From: a virus
Reading direction: 5' to 3' (one strand)
Length of the DNA: 46,041 nucleotides
IMG/VR virus record: IMGVR_UViG_3300046000_009335
Coordinates: 1-46,041 of that record
The first letter of the stretch is position 1; the number at the start of each line of letters is the position of its first letter. Shown here in pieces: positions 39,301 to 45,378 of this stretch. The position numbers and the translations under genes are program-made. The notes under the pieces are model-generated. The model searched no databases and was not told where the DNA came from. It was given only the letters and a program-made list of their open reading frames with translations.

Positions 39301-40566
39301 AAGCGGGACTGGAAGCGCGCTGCCTTCATGCAGTCTCAGATCGCGGGTATCGCTGCACTGAAGACCGCCGCTATCTACAAGGCAACGCCGCTGCTTATTG
39401 GTGGTGCGATGTGGTCTCTCGGTGAGGTCTATGACATGATCAGTGATGACTCGAAGACCCGCAAGACGGTCACTCCGACGTTCATCAACCGCATCAATCC
39501 AGAGACTGGCAAGCGCGAATGGCTCACCTTCCAGACCGCTGTCGATGGCAGCATGGCTCTGCCGCACGCCATCGGCGAGCAGACCGGGCGGCTCATCGCT
39601 GGGCAGGATGTGCGAATGGACTCCATCTCCGACCAGGTGATGGAGCTGTTGGTGTTCCCCGACATGGGCGGCAACGCCCCTATCGCCGTTGCCGGCTGGG
39701 CTGCGCTTCAGCTTGGGGTGAATACCTTTACCGGGCAGAAGCTCTGGCAGGGTGGAGAGACGGACGACAAAACCCTCGAGTACAATGACAACACCCACAA
39801 GTTCTTCAGGCATGTGAGCAAGGCCTCGATGGGCGCGGTCAGCCCTGTTGTTGCTCAGCGCTTTGCCAGCGCCTACCTGAACGGCAACAATCACGGCTGG
39901 GACTTTCTTGGCGGGGTGTACAACATGGTCGCCGACATGGTTGGCGATGACCCCAACAAGCAGGAGCTGATGATGCGGGATATCGGCGACTCGATCATCG
40001 CTGCGAGTGGTGGCCTGGCAAAGTGGACCGCTACGGACGCCTCCGATACCAGGCTCAGAATCGCGGACGCCAAGAGGTCTAGTGGCGACCGCCGACGCAC
40101 CCAGATTGAGGTCGATGCCATTACCCGAGACATCGACAGTATCGATGATGTGAAGGGCAAGGTCGCCGCCATCCGCGACCTGGTGATGAGTCACCCCGCG
40201 ACCGACCGCAAGGCGCTGGCCGCGAAGCTCATGCGCGAGGCAAAGACCGCAGCGCTGCTGCCGCGAGTCGCAACGAATGTGAAGCTCATCAACTCGATGT
40301 CCACTGGCGCAGCTCAGGCCGCTGTGTACTTCAAGGAGTACCTGAAGGAGAGCAAGGACGGCAAGGTGGACATGGGCTACGCGATGGGCATCTCTGGTGT
40401 GAGTGACAACCCGGAGTTCAAGCAGGCGCTGGCCTACTTCGTGATGACGAACAAGGAGGACCACGCTTCGGCTCAGGGTGGGAAGTCTATCATTGGCTTC
40501 GACCGAGATCGGTCGGTGGATGAGTTCCTCGAGTGGCGCAAGAAGGAAGAGGCCGCGAAGAAGTAA
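33367..40566 (+). CDS. Giant polyvalent internal virion protein, 2,399 aa
   Basis: ATG follows AAGGAACACCC. Visible order: Gly/Ala-rich hydrophobic segment (about 95-260); near-repeats NPKTGVPQSEMDALFEE and NPQTGLPQSEMDALFEE, then a weaker SELDTLLEEAY (about 332-420); Pro-rich YGP-containing linkers; a winged-helix-like MuF/polyvalent segment (LLADLREQLPQHGRAALDKE, about 900-975); an ADP-ribosyltransferase-like segment (HGSP at 1003, GEGIYFG at 1022-1028, about 1000-1140); charged helices; and a C-terminal LPD38-like region (GAPILREFATGAFAPLFAVP at about 1790). No muramidase motif seen. Such polyvalent proteins are packaged and injected with DNA, carrying effectors that act first on the host. 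Confidence 0.75.
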   Translation: MLQYIAEDGTTRVKMTAAEKAAAGLRPSAATVGREQAIAGLAAKDQARAEAQAVAPKRERPGNWVDSAIAGAMGDTSRTDSGLLRGGANMAGHLTRDVGAISAATLATGNPVTGLPLGMAVSRPLGQTLSAVSEGRPVTVGGVLQGAAAGATIGAVGAGAGAGITALGSRYLLPEVGVAGLNAVGKVVEKSVLPTAWKAGMVAAEELGVGAGMEGATAIAEGRPVSAEQLLYDTALGMGSRGILHAGNRIVQGKAPARTGTDAGLDIIDPLKAAVANGTTQTPAAISAINASLQSLNAAPINAPVTGTFGLPPLASKLGLDPMLSGPSVSAVEPVNPKTGVPQSEMDALFEEQYRDRNPLPVLGADPINPQTGLPQSEMDALFEELYQSKQPQTSELDTLLEEAYQNKGAVPGLERMGPTPPALAYGPKHKPIMPGVGEVSLLPQPVLPPYGPETPRTLALPAPGQAAIGEIPSDIRRTTAGPNGATMLPSDSAQSGRGAEKVWYMHGGSKIRFATPSEAQAHLDNYLKTAKNPKKNLEVKRMATLDRGPELTANGLTPEQSRDQHRVRAANSPGMTQERPKAFGPETDSSIPPLPNQPANNWDTSRVIGHADEGVSIGREENTNKELAAFREEVRSLGVLLPKGQTLEDLGFRNSERNDGTKRTLHWVNKNGRFTADQWVEMARERGLVPQGEKGNGSEELSALMTGDNGGALRRDAEDLVAVPAFANPKESPRGEEAKSVYEIMRDMGLTESDAPASKPAPAYGPDTPKPTPMDRAAAIAEGLKKSGWTPPKTTSEVAPETTSSLEVVFSEPETAKAPDVAAPAADGDSAPVGGPRVSVRAQDGPRPDMNRTPVEVPPVEVRATTTRRQKNAAKREELKAEKAGESTSIRDDIKRLASSTDRTLLADLREQLPQHGRAALDKELIAMQRDGELVLNRNDDPQTITPRDEAAKLMLGDDRRDIVYLTPKKAVVESGMDKPKDTEGWKVTREEFSKGEGVIFHGSPTKNIDRLEASRAQMAGEGIYFGTDKDYLAGEFGLDGEMYPAKLSPDAVVIDESNGRHYTTEEIESTKAWNDKFSKEWDDADDAWENDSDFVNAVYREKGVDAVVLGDAAGSYGVETVVINPDAVKTHRQMVKEALDAGQTVPPEVLADYPDLAPAPAPTRREANTAKREANKASRNGKNGEKTNDTLGQRAAELSGEKPVSPENTVSAPSEILSKKGAKAGPPVTASRELETAQKRAEMTQLLVDGLRERGAPVPPAKAKQLDSYRAEAARLFKKENPKATPEQAADFLKGKGKTATSEGKGGDDAGGILNPARIYREHQAKEKRFQDYRDRQADLLEKWHKDIEGRAQTQKDIHKLIEEVASDIGLTNTEIEARIVARAKARAAWGLPMAPFIDTTPLADMNRVELAQLAKQLRVPNRGKNEALRRAILAENARLHEGRRAPKDRAEQMKMAARHDDTYAATQELKSKRGSMSNTARHIKNALIDERSGARDLLRKLTGRTGKRVGNWRETAASVDPYASQKVRMINAVIFDGFSDKKTGLTGELLDIKDWAGKGIMSERSLVDNMIIARASQELAQQFPAMRFTHDNTLNSFTSWIESVQDAGDLGSRVWRASEEFFDITRDIPNQLMKEGLITREQYDGLITKQHYAPRQILRENSDAGLLDSVFGIDPQSGLHRLDGGSLKEIETNMSSLLEYVVMTTERNIANNRANTALYRLVRGNQAAFEGEGLSIRSEKKGNFQPDVPYGHRTIVGKIKGKKVQVIVPEWFQKSWTSAPAVEQAAWHDWFKLAVGAPILREFATGAFAPLFAVPNLFRDTMHLAATQDAYGKNYVKARWNIARDVWKLKGKDGAWQGFNRSNASPLLMEFLENGGGGASLSNLTSLERDRAHIAPRLKKVLERMSTINNWSETVVRLAHYEKLKSQGMSKFDAAAIARDRINFSQGGSLIRFLSQYVPYLGARVAGGRTVAQSIKRDWKRAAFMQSQIAGIAALKTAAIYKATPLLIGGAMWSLGEVYDMISDDSKTRKTVTPTFINRINPETGKREWLTFQTAVDGSMALPHAIGEQTGRLIAGQDVRMDSISDQVMELLVFPDMGGNAPIAVAGWAALQLGVNTFTGQKLWQGGETDDKTLEYNDNTHKFFRHVSKASMGAVSPVVAQRFASAYLNGNNHGWDFLGGVYNMVADMVGDDPNKQELMMRDIGDSIIAASGGLAKWTATDASDTRLRIADAKRSSGDRRRTQIEVDAITRDIDSIDDVKGKVAAIRDLVMSHPATDRKALAAKLMREAKTAALLPRVATNVKLINSMSTGAAQAAVYFKEYLKESKDGKVDMGYAMGISGVSDNPEFKQALAYFVMTNKEDHASAQGGKSIIGFDRDRSVDEFLEWRKKEEAAKK

Positions 40567-40573
40567 CAGAAAC

Positions 40574-40611
40574 AGAAAAGCCCGGTAGCTGATTGGCTAC
40601 CGGGCTTTTCT
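40574..40611. terminator. Bidirectional terminator between late and early units
   Basis: AGAAAAGCCCGGTAGC (40574-40589) pairs perfectly over 16 bp with 40596-40611, 6-base loop; the A/T-rich stem ends give a U-run in both directions. The late operon ends at 40566 and the leftward operon's last stop codon is inside the stem (40611). Confidence 0.95.
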
Positions 40612-40886
40612 TATGTCTCTTGGAGGCTACCGACTATCGGGCGGAAGCCCTCCTTGCATCTTGAGTTGAGTCCGAAGTGGCGGCGGAGCTGGGCAACGCT
40701 CATACCCTTGTCTTCCTCCTCGACCTGCTTCGCTTGCCACTCTCGCTGATATTTACGCCGCGCATCCAGGTTGGCGTAGTAGCTGCCGCGCTGCCGGCAT
40801 GCGTCCGTGCAGTGCCGCTTGTTTCCGTGCGCGTCGAGGTTGAGCAGCTTGTCGCAGTTGGCGCACCGTCGAAGGCCATCACTCAT
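40611..40886 (-). CDS. Small zinc-ribbon protein, 91 aa
   Basis: ATG at 40886 shares bases with the RNA ligase stop (TGATG). N-terminal zinc site CANC...CTDAC (CxxC-x16-CxxxC) with a basic helix (ARRKYQREWQAKQ) and a C-terminal helix. Such small zinc proteins often bind nucleic acid. It is the last gene of the leftward operon, following RNA ligase. Confidence 0.7.
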   Translation of the reverse strand: MSDGLRRCANCDKLLNLDAHGNKRHCTDACRQRGSYYANLDARRKYQREWQAKQVEEEDKGMSVAQLRRHFGLNSRCKEGFRPIVGSLQET

Positions 40887-41884
40887 CAGTTATCCTCCGT
40901 CTGGTCTCGGTTGGCCCGCTCGTGATAGTCCACACTGACGAAGCGGGCGATGCGGCGGGTTGGGCCGTAGGCGGTGGCGACGATGCCCTCGCGCCCCTTG
41001 AAGGGTTCCTTGATAAGCTCTGGTTCACAGAGGGTGGTCGGCCCATCTACCATCGACATGATGGTCTTCTCGTCCCACAGGCCAGCGTAAAGCACTGGCA
41101 CGGTGGGGATGTTGAAGTGCTGGAAGATGTGCGTCTTGGTGCTCACGTCGACGTACCTGTGATTGATGACCAGGTCGAACGCCGCCCATGTGGGGTAGTC
41201 CCTGCCGTAGCGCATGTCCTGGATGTTGCCTCCGAAGATTTCCCCGAAGAGGATAACATTCGCATCGCCGTTCTGCTGGCTTACCTGCTCCAGCATGCGG
41301 ACGACATCGTCGTTCTGGAGCGGCATTGCGTAGAGCGCGCCCTCAGTGACCGTGCGCTGGGTGTTGTGGCTACCGGCGACGAACTTGCCCTCGATGATGC
41401 CTACCCGGAAGTTCGTCCCGTGAATCTTCTCGGTGACGTGGACTCGGTCCCCTTCTTTGAAGACGGCCTGTTGCTCCGCCCAGTGGCCCAGCTTGGCGTA
41501 GCGGGTGAATGCCGGCAGCTCATGCACCTGGTCGCCAGTGATGGTCTTCACGGGCGGCTCGTACTTCGTCAGGCCGAAGTCCCCATCTGGGTCGGAGCCC
41601 ATGTAGCCATCGGGCAGGGGAATCAGAGCGCCGAAGCTGGCCTGTCCGCGCAGCCTGGTGGCACGTACGCGCTCTCCCTTCTCGGTGGTCTGGGTATATG
41701 CATCGATACCCCAGCGCACCGCCTGGCCCAGCGGGACCAGCGTGTCGGGCGGCAGGAAGAGGCGTCTGTCCCCAACCCTGATACCCTTCTGGGACGCGCA
41801 CCACCAGCCGCCGGTGCGCACCATGTCCAGGCGGTCAGCATTCGGGTGAGGAATTACTTCTTCGATTTCTACGATGGAGGCCAT
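40886..41884 (-). CDS. RNA ligase (Rnl-type nucleotidyltransferase), 332 aa
   Basis: ATG at 41884 follows AAGGAATCAGC. Motif I is EKIHGTN with nucleophile Lys153; ILFGEIFGG supplies motif III-type residues; REGIVA is motif IV. The N-terminal 110 residues (IVEIEEVIPHPNADRLDMVR, VGDRRLFLPPDTLVPLG) match the OB-like extension of the Rnl5/TIGR02306 group. Motif V usually has a Lys (K-S/V); here the corresponding place reads RIARFVSVDY, with Arg. It should reseal broken RNA, for example tRNAs cut by host defence nucleases. Next to a kinase-like gene. Confidence 0.85.
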   Translation of the reverse strand: MASIVEIEEVIPHPNADRLDMVRTGGWWCASQKGIRVGDRRLFLPPDTLVPLGQAVRWGIDAYTQTTEKGERVRATRLRGQASFGALIPLPDGYMGSDPDGDFGLTKYEPPVKTITGDQVHELPAFTRYAKLGHWAEQQAVFKEGDRVHVTEKIHGTNFRVGIIEGKFVAGSHNTQRTVTEGALYAMPLQNDDVVRMLEQVSQQNGDANVILFGEIFGGNIQDMRYGRDYPTWAAFDLVINHRYVDVSTKTHIFQHFNIPTVPVLYAGLWDEKTIMSMVDGPTTLCEPELIKEPFKGREGIVATAYGPTRRIARFVSVDYHERANRDQTEDN

Positions 41885-41893
41885 GCTGATTCC

Positions 41894-42364
41894 TTATGCG
41901 TTGGCGATAGTGCGCATGCGCTGGATGTTGGGTTCGCGGAGGGAGAGCTCTCGGCGGAGCAGGTCGACCACGCTTGGTGCATGGGCAGTCTGTCCCGCAG
42001 TCGGCCTGTACCAGCCGGCTTCTTTGGGGTAGTGCATGATCTCGGTGGCGCGCCATGCGTCCGGGATGGTCTGGACTCGAAGGGTGTTCGCGAAGTGGAG
42101 TTCCTCCGGCGTCTTCGGCTCCCTGATACAGGTGACGATGGTGATATTGGGCACCGAGCGGATGTTGGCGTAGGCGTACGCCGGACTCAGCTCGTGCAGG
42201 TAGGCGCTCTTGATGATGAGCGAGCAGGACAGCCTGGAGGACTCGAAGATGCGTACGAAATCAGTGTAGTCGCGGACATCTGCTGTGTTGTAGTGGGCGT
42301 TACGTTTAAGCCACTCCCCCTGCCCGCTGTTGGGTAGGCCGCGTACGAGGTAGACATTATTCAC
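41894..42364 (-). CDS. Kinase-like P-loop protein with degenerate Walker A, 156 aa
   Basis: GTG start at 42364 overlaps the upstream stop (GTGA). RGLPNSGQGEWLK is in the place of a GxPxSGKGxW P-loop of polynucleotide-kinase-type proteins, with Gln15 for the catalytic Lys. A TIVTCIREP strand and C-terminal helices follow. The neighbour is an RNA ligase, so this looks like the kinase half of an RNA-repair pair that has lost or changed activity. It may bind nucleotide or RNA without phosphoryl transfer. Confidence 0.65.
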   Translation of the reverse strand: MNNVYLVRGLPNSGQGEWLKRNAHYNTADVRDYTDFVRIFESSRLSCSLIIKSAYLHELSPAYAYANIRSVPNITIVTCIREPKTPEELHFANTLRVQTIPDAWRATEIMHYPKEAGWYRPTAGQTAHAPSVVDLLRRELSLREPNIQRMRTIANA

Positions 42365-42591
42365 TGCACCTTCTTTCTAATTTCCAGCATGTCTGGATTG
42401 TTGAGCAGGGTGTCCCAGAGCCGCCGGTGCTTCTCTGTGGCCGTCATCATCAGGTTGAACAGCGCCTCCTGCGCATTGCCTCGCTCGCCGTGCGGCACCT
42501 GCCTCTCGAACCTGAGCGCTGCTGCCGTCTCAACCTTGAAGCAGGCGAGACGGCAGCGGTCTTCGGGGTTATGCTTGGACTGCTTACGCAT
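42361..42591 (-). CDS. Hypothetical protein, 76 aa
   Basis: Both ends overlap neighbours (stop overlaps GTGA at 42361-42364; start overlaps the upstream gene by 8). Helical and basic (MRKQSKHNPEDRCRLACFKV; RRLWDTLLNNPDMLEIRKKV). No family recognised. Confidence 0.6.
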   Translation of the reverse strand: MRKQSKHNPEDRCRLACFKVETAAALRFERQVPHGERGNAQEALFNLMMTATEKHRRLWDTLLNNPDMLEIRKKVQ

Positions 42592-42883
42592 CCATGAGCT
42601 CTCCGGTCCTCATCAGGATCAGGTAGCCGAGCAAGTCCTGGATGGCGTCTTCCTCGTCGCCCGGAGCTGCGGTGCGGATACGTGACAGCTTGTCATCCAT
42701 GCGCACCAGGAGCTGCTCTCGGGAGTCGGCCTTGCTGAAGACGCGGATGGGGCGCAAGGCGGAGTTGCCATACTTCTTGTTTTTTTCCCGAAGGAACAGG
42801 TTCAGCTCGCGGAGCACCTGAGTCAACGCGTTCTCGAAGTCGAGCTTGGGCTTGGGGTACGACACTGGTCCTCCTGTGATCAT
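42584..42883 (-). CDS. DUF1599/Nmad1-like protein, 99 aa
   Basis: ATG at 42883 (MITGGPVSYPKPKLDFENAL) overlaps the upstream stop and has AGGAATCAA before it. KKYGNSALRPIRVFSK, then VRMDDKLSRI, then DEEDAIQDLLGYLILM match the DUF1599 pattern (YGxSA..., R-DDKLSR-, D-xGYLIL), a family linked to nucleotide modification or MazG-like handling of nucleotides. Likely role in nucleotide metabolism during infection. Confidence 0.75.
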   Translation of the reverse strand: MITGGPVSYPKPKLDFENALTQVLRELNLFLREKNKKYGNSALRPIRVFSKADSREQLLVRMDDKLSRIRTAAPGDEEDAIQDLLGYLILMRTGELMDA

Positions 42884-43017
42884 TTGATTCCTCTCGATAA
42901 GATTGCGGTTGTCACCCCGCCGACGAGCAGGGTGTAACATGCTGGTGCTGGAAGGCAGATGGCTGCGCCTATCATTCCACTGCCAAGCATGAGGACGAAG
43001 GCTCTTGCGTGGCTCAT
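42880..43017 (-). CDS. Small hydrophobic membrane protein, 45 aa
   Basis: ATG at 43017 overlaps the upstream stop (ATGA) and the TGA overlaps the next ATG (42880-42883), so it exactly fills the gap. The product (MSHARAFVLMLGSGMIGAAI...) is mostly hydrophobic, with one or two short membrane spans and a basic C-terminus. No family recognised. Confidence 0.6.
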   Translation of the reverse strand: MSHARAFVLMLGSGMIGAAICLPAPACYTLLVGGVTTAILSRGIK

Positions 43018-43346
43018 CCCGCAGCCCTCATTGCCTCAACGTGCAACTGCTGGGCGAGGAAGCGGCCAAGCCGGGCTTCCATCGTCTGCTTGCGGCACTC
43101 TCCGGTGTCGAAGAGCTCATTGTCTCCCCGAGTAACCCGCGCCCGGGCGTTGGTTCCGTTGTTCCCGATGGATGCGATCTCCACCTTGATGGTCTCGGCT
43201 CGCACCCGGAGGGCATCGAACTCGACCCTCTCATTCAGGCTGGCCTTACTGATGCGGATGCTGGGCTTGTAGGTCTTCTCGCTCTCCGCTCGAAGCCACG
43301 CCCAGTCGGCTGCTTTCTCTGCTGGGCTCTGGTTGTCAATGCTCAC
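43014..43346 (-). CDS. Hypothetical protein, 110 aa
   Basis: GTG at 43346 (MSIDNQSPAEKAADWAWLRA) has ribosome site CGGAGG 6 bases upstream and overlaps the helicase stop (GTGA); an upstream TTG would also be open but has no site. Soluble, alternating helices and strands (IKVEIASIGNNGTNARARVT). Small helicase-adjacent protein; a helicase loader is possible but not shown. Confidence 0.65.
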   Translation of the reverse strand: MSIDNQSPAEKAADWAWLRAESEKTYKPSIRISKASLNERVEFDALRVRAETIKVEIASIGNNGTNARARVTRGDNELFDTGECRKQTMEARLGRFLAQQLHVEAMRAAG

Positions 43347-44686
43347 TTCGGTCCTCCGGTCATTCGCCAATCCACGAACCGCGCCTGCGGTGCGTAGTAC
43401 TCCAGGTCCAAGACCCCGTGCGGGCCGTCCCGCTGGACCAAGCGGGCTTTAATCTTGCGGTAGGCCCCATTGCATAGCTGGGTCTCCGCGTCGGTCATGG
43501 GGGCCTCCCAGAGCAGCAGGATGACATCCGCTGATTGCTCTATCAGGCCGCTGCCTTTAAGCTCATCCATGCTGGGCTCGCCGGCGAACTCTTCACTGCG
43601 CCGACGGAGCTGGGCGACAAGGATGATGGGCCGCTTGATCTCCTTCTTCAGGGCAACCAGGCTGCGGAGCGCATGGTTGATGGTCTCCACTGGCCCGTTG
43701 AACTTCTCCTTGCTCGTAATCATCTCCACATAGTCGATGGCGATGTACTTGATGCTGGGGTCGCGGGCAATCTCATGCCGGATGCTGGCGCAGATGCCCT
43801 CGATGTCATGCTGGTTATCGATGATGCGGATGGGCATCTTGTAGAGCTTCTCCGCATTGTCCTGGAGCAGCTCTCGGATAGAGAGTGCCCCGTCCTGGCC
43901 CGACACCCGGCGTCTCCATGCTCCGTGATCGCAGAGGCGAGCAGCGAAGCGTCGAGCGATACGGTCGGCGGACATCTCCAGACTGTAGAATAGACCGGCC
44001 CCCTGACTGCGGGACCAGCGCGCCAGCAGGTCGATGGTGAGCGCTGTCTTGCCGGTCTTGGGGCGAGCCCCGATAACGATGAGGTGGTCGCTCTGGATCT
44101 TGACCTTCTCGTCGAGCTGGCGAATGTCGGTGGTCAGCACTGCGCTGTCCACGCCAGCCTCGAGCCACGCCTCGTGCGCAGCCCGAAGGTCTTCCATCCC
44201 GAGAGACTTGCAGGCCCGGTTGCTGAGCGCCTTCACGTCGGTGAAGACGCTGGAGACCAGGTCTGATGATGGGCTCTTCTGCGCCCGCCGCATCCAGTTG
44301 GCCCCGAGAGTGATTACCCTGCGAGCGTTGGAGTAGGCGGCGACTTGGTTGATGTGGTAGTCCAGCGTGGCGGTGCTGGCACTGGTGTCGGTCATCTTCG
44401 CGATGTCGAAGGCGGTCACCTTGCCAGCTCGTCCGTCGTTCTCCATGCGCTGGACCACGCTGAGCAGGTCGATAGGTACGCCCTCCTCGTTCATCTCACA
44501 GAGGGCCCTGAAGGTGGAGCGGTGGGCCGGCACGTAGAAGTCGTCGGGTTCGAGGCTCTGTCGTGCCTGGCTAACCAGCTCACCATCACTGTTGAGGAGT
44601 ACGCCGATGACGGCCTCCTCGCTGTCTGCCACGAATGGCATCTCTGCGGTACTAAGCACGGGCGTAGTCGAGGATGGCAACTGCAT
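43343..44686 (-). CDS. DnaB-like replicative helicase, 447 aa
   Basis: N-terminal DnaB domain (VADSEEAVIGVLLNSDGELV, YVPAHRSTFRALCEMNEEGV) and a RecA-type C-terminal domain with Walker A GARPKTGKTA, Walker B YIAIDYVEMI, the QLRRRSE region and a DELKGSGLIEQSAD segment, all DnaB family marks. It unwinds DNA at forks, apparently with host primase and polymerase. Start ATG 44686 overlaps the RuvC-like gene by 35 bases; an internal ATG at 44641 (MPFVADSEEAV) is equally plausible. Confidence 0.9.
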   Translation of the reverse strand: MQLPSSTTPVLSTAEMPFVADSEEAVIGVLLNSDGELVSQARQSLEPDDFYVPAHRSTFRALCEMNEEGVPIDLLSVVQRMENDGRAGKVTAFDIAKMTDTSASTATLDYHINQVAAYSNARRVITLGANWMRRAQKSPSSDLVSSVFTDVKALSNRACKSLGMEDLRAAHEAWLEAGVDSAVLTTDIRQLDEKVKIQSDHLIVIGARPKTGKTALTIDLLARWSRSQGAGLFYSLEMSADRIARRFAARLCDHGAWRRRVSGQDGALSIRELLQDNAEKLYKMPIRIIDNQHDIEGICASIRHEIARDPSIKYIAIDYVEMITSKEKFNGPVETINHALRSLVALKKEIKRPIILVAQLRRRSEEFAGEPSMDELKGSGLIEQSADVILLLWEAPMTDAETQLCNGAYRKIKARLVQRDGPHGVLDLEYYAPQARFVDWRMTGGPK

Positions 44687-45104
44687 CCGCCGTGTCGAGG
44701 ATAATCTGCTTTGCCAGGTCAGGATAGCGCAAGCGCATCATGTCACGGATGATGCGCTTACGCTCGGTGCGGGCCTTACCCGGACCCTTAGGTAGGGGCT
44801 GTAGTCGTTTCATCCATGCCATCGGCGAGACCTCGAGCTTGGGGATACCGAAGGCTTCGAGGGCGCATCGGAGGGCTCCCCAGTTCTGGCCGAGCCGGAA
44901 GTTCCCCTTACATCCGTTCGTGCTCATGGCGTGGACGAGTTCGATGGTGGCTTCTGCCTTATTGGCGTAGGGCCTGAGGAGGTGCCAGATACCGAACTCG
45001 CTATCTGGCATCCGGGCAATAGTGGTCGCTCTGGTGGCTGGGTCGTGGAAGGCGAAGCCTCCGCTCCAGCCCGGATCAATTCCAATCTGTATCTTTGCTG
45101 ACAT
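44652..45104 (-). CDS. RuvC-like Holliday-junction resolvase, 150 aa
   Basis: Ribosome site GAAGGGACTCG precedes ATG 45104. GIDPGWSGG (Asp10), ATIELVHAM (Glu55) and the C-terminal DTADAVAILDY (Asp137/Asp140) are the acidic active-site residues of phage RuvC-type nucleases; WxxxLQPLPKGPGKAR is also typical. It would resolve branched DNA before packaging. Upstream of the helicase. Confidence 0.8.
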   Translation of the reverse strand: MSAKIQIGIDPGWSGGFAFHDPATRATTIARMPDSEFGIWHLLRPYANKAEATIELVHAMSTNGCKGNFRLGQNWGALRCALEAFGIPKLEVSPMAWMKRLQPLPKGPGKARTERKRIIRDMMRLRYPDLAKQIILDTADAVAILDYARA

Positions 45105-45276
45105 CGAGTCCCTTCTGGATGTGGTCTAGTTTCTGGCGGCAACTGCGTCGGGCGTGCCTGGATAACTGTCGGTGCCCGAGCGTGCCCACCTTGCAGCAGG
45201 AGCAGCGCCAGCGCCGGATACTGAAGGCTCGGTTAGCCTCCCTCCTCTCGGTCACTGGGTCCGGTTGGTCTGTCAT
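45076..45276 (-). CDS. Small Cys/His zinc-binding protein candidate, 66 aa
   Basis: ATG at 45276 has a strong site AAGGAGACGTCTC. The motif CSCC-x9-LSRHARRSC (Cys and His spaced as a zinc finger) is set in a basic protein. It overlaps the start of the RuvC-like gene by 29 bases. No family recognised; nucleic-acid binding is likely from composition. Confidence 0.6.
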   Translation of the reverse strand: MTDQPDPVTERREANRAFSIRRWRCSCCKVGTLGHRQLSRHARRSCRQKLDHIQKGLDVSKDTDWN

Positions 45277-45306
45277 GAGACGTCTCCTTCGCTATTCTGA
45301 TTTCTG

Positions 45307-45378
45307 TTAGCTGGTTTGCGCTTCGAGCAGGGCCAGGACCGCCTTCTTTGCTTCCCACTCAAGGCTTATGCAGCTCAT
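45307..45378 (-). CDS. 23-aa micro-ORF coupled to the junction-spanning gene
   Basis: ATG at 45378 overlaps the junction-spanning gene's stop (ATGA at 45375-45378) and encodes MSCISLEWEAKKAVLALLEA plus QTS. It fills the otherwise empty gap before the zinc-protein gene. The operon's 4-base overlap rule is the only evidence; it could be a leader or a chance frame. Confidence 0.35.
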   Translation of the reverse strand: MSCISLEWEAKKAVLALLEAQTS

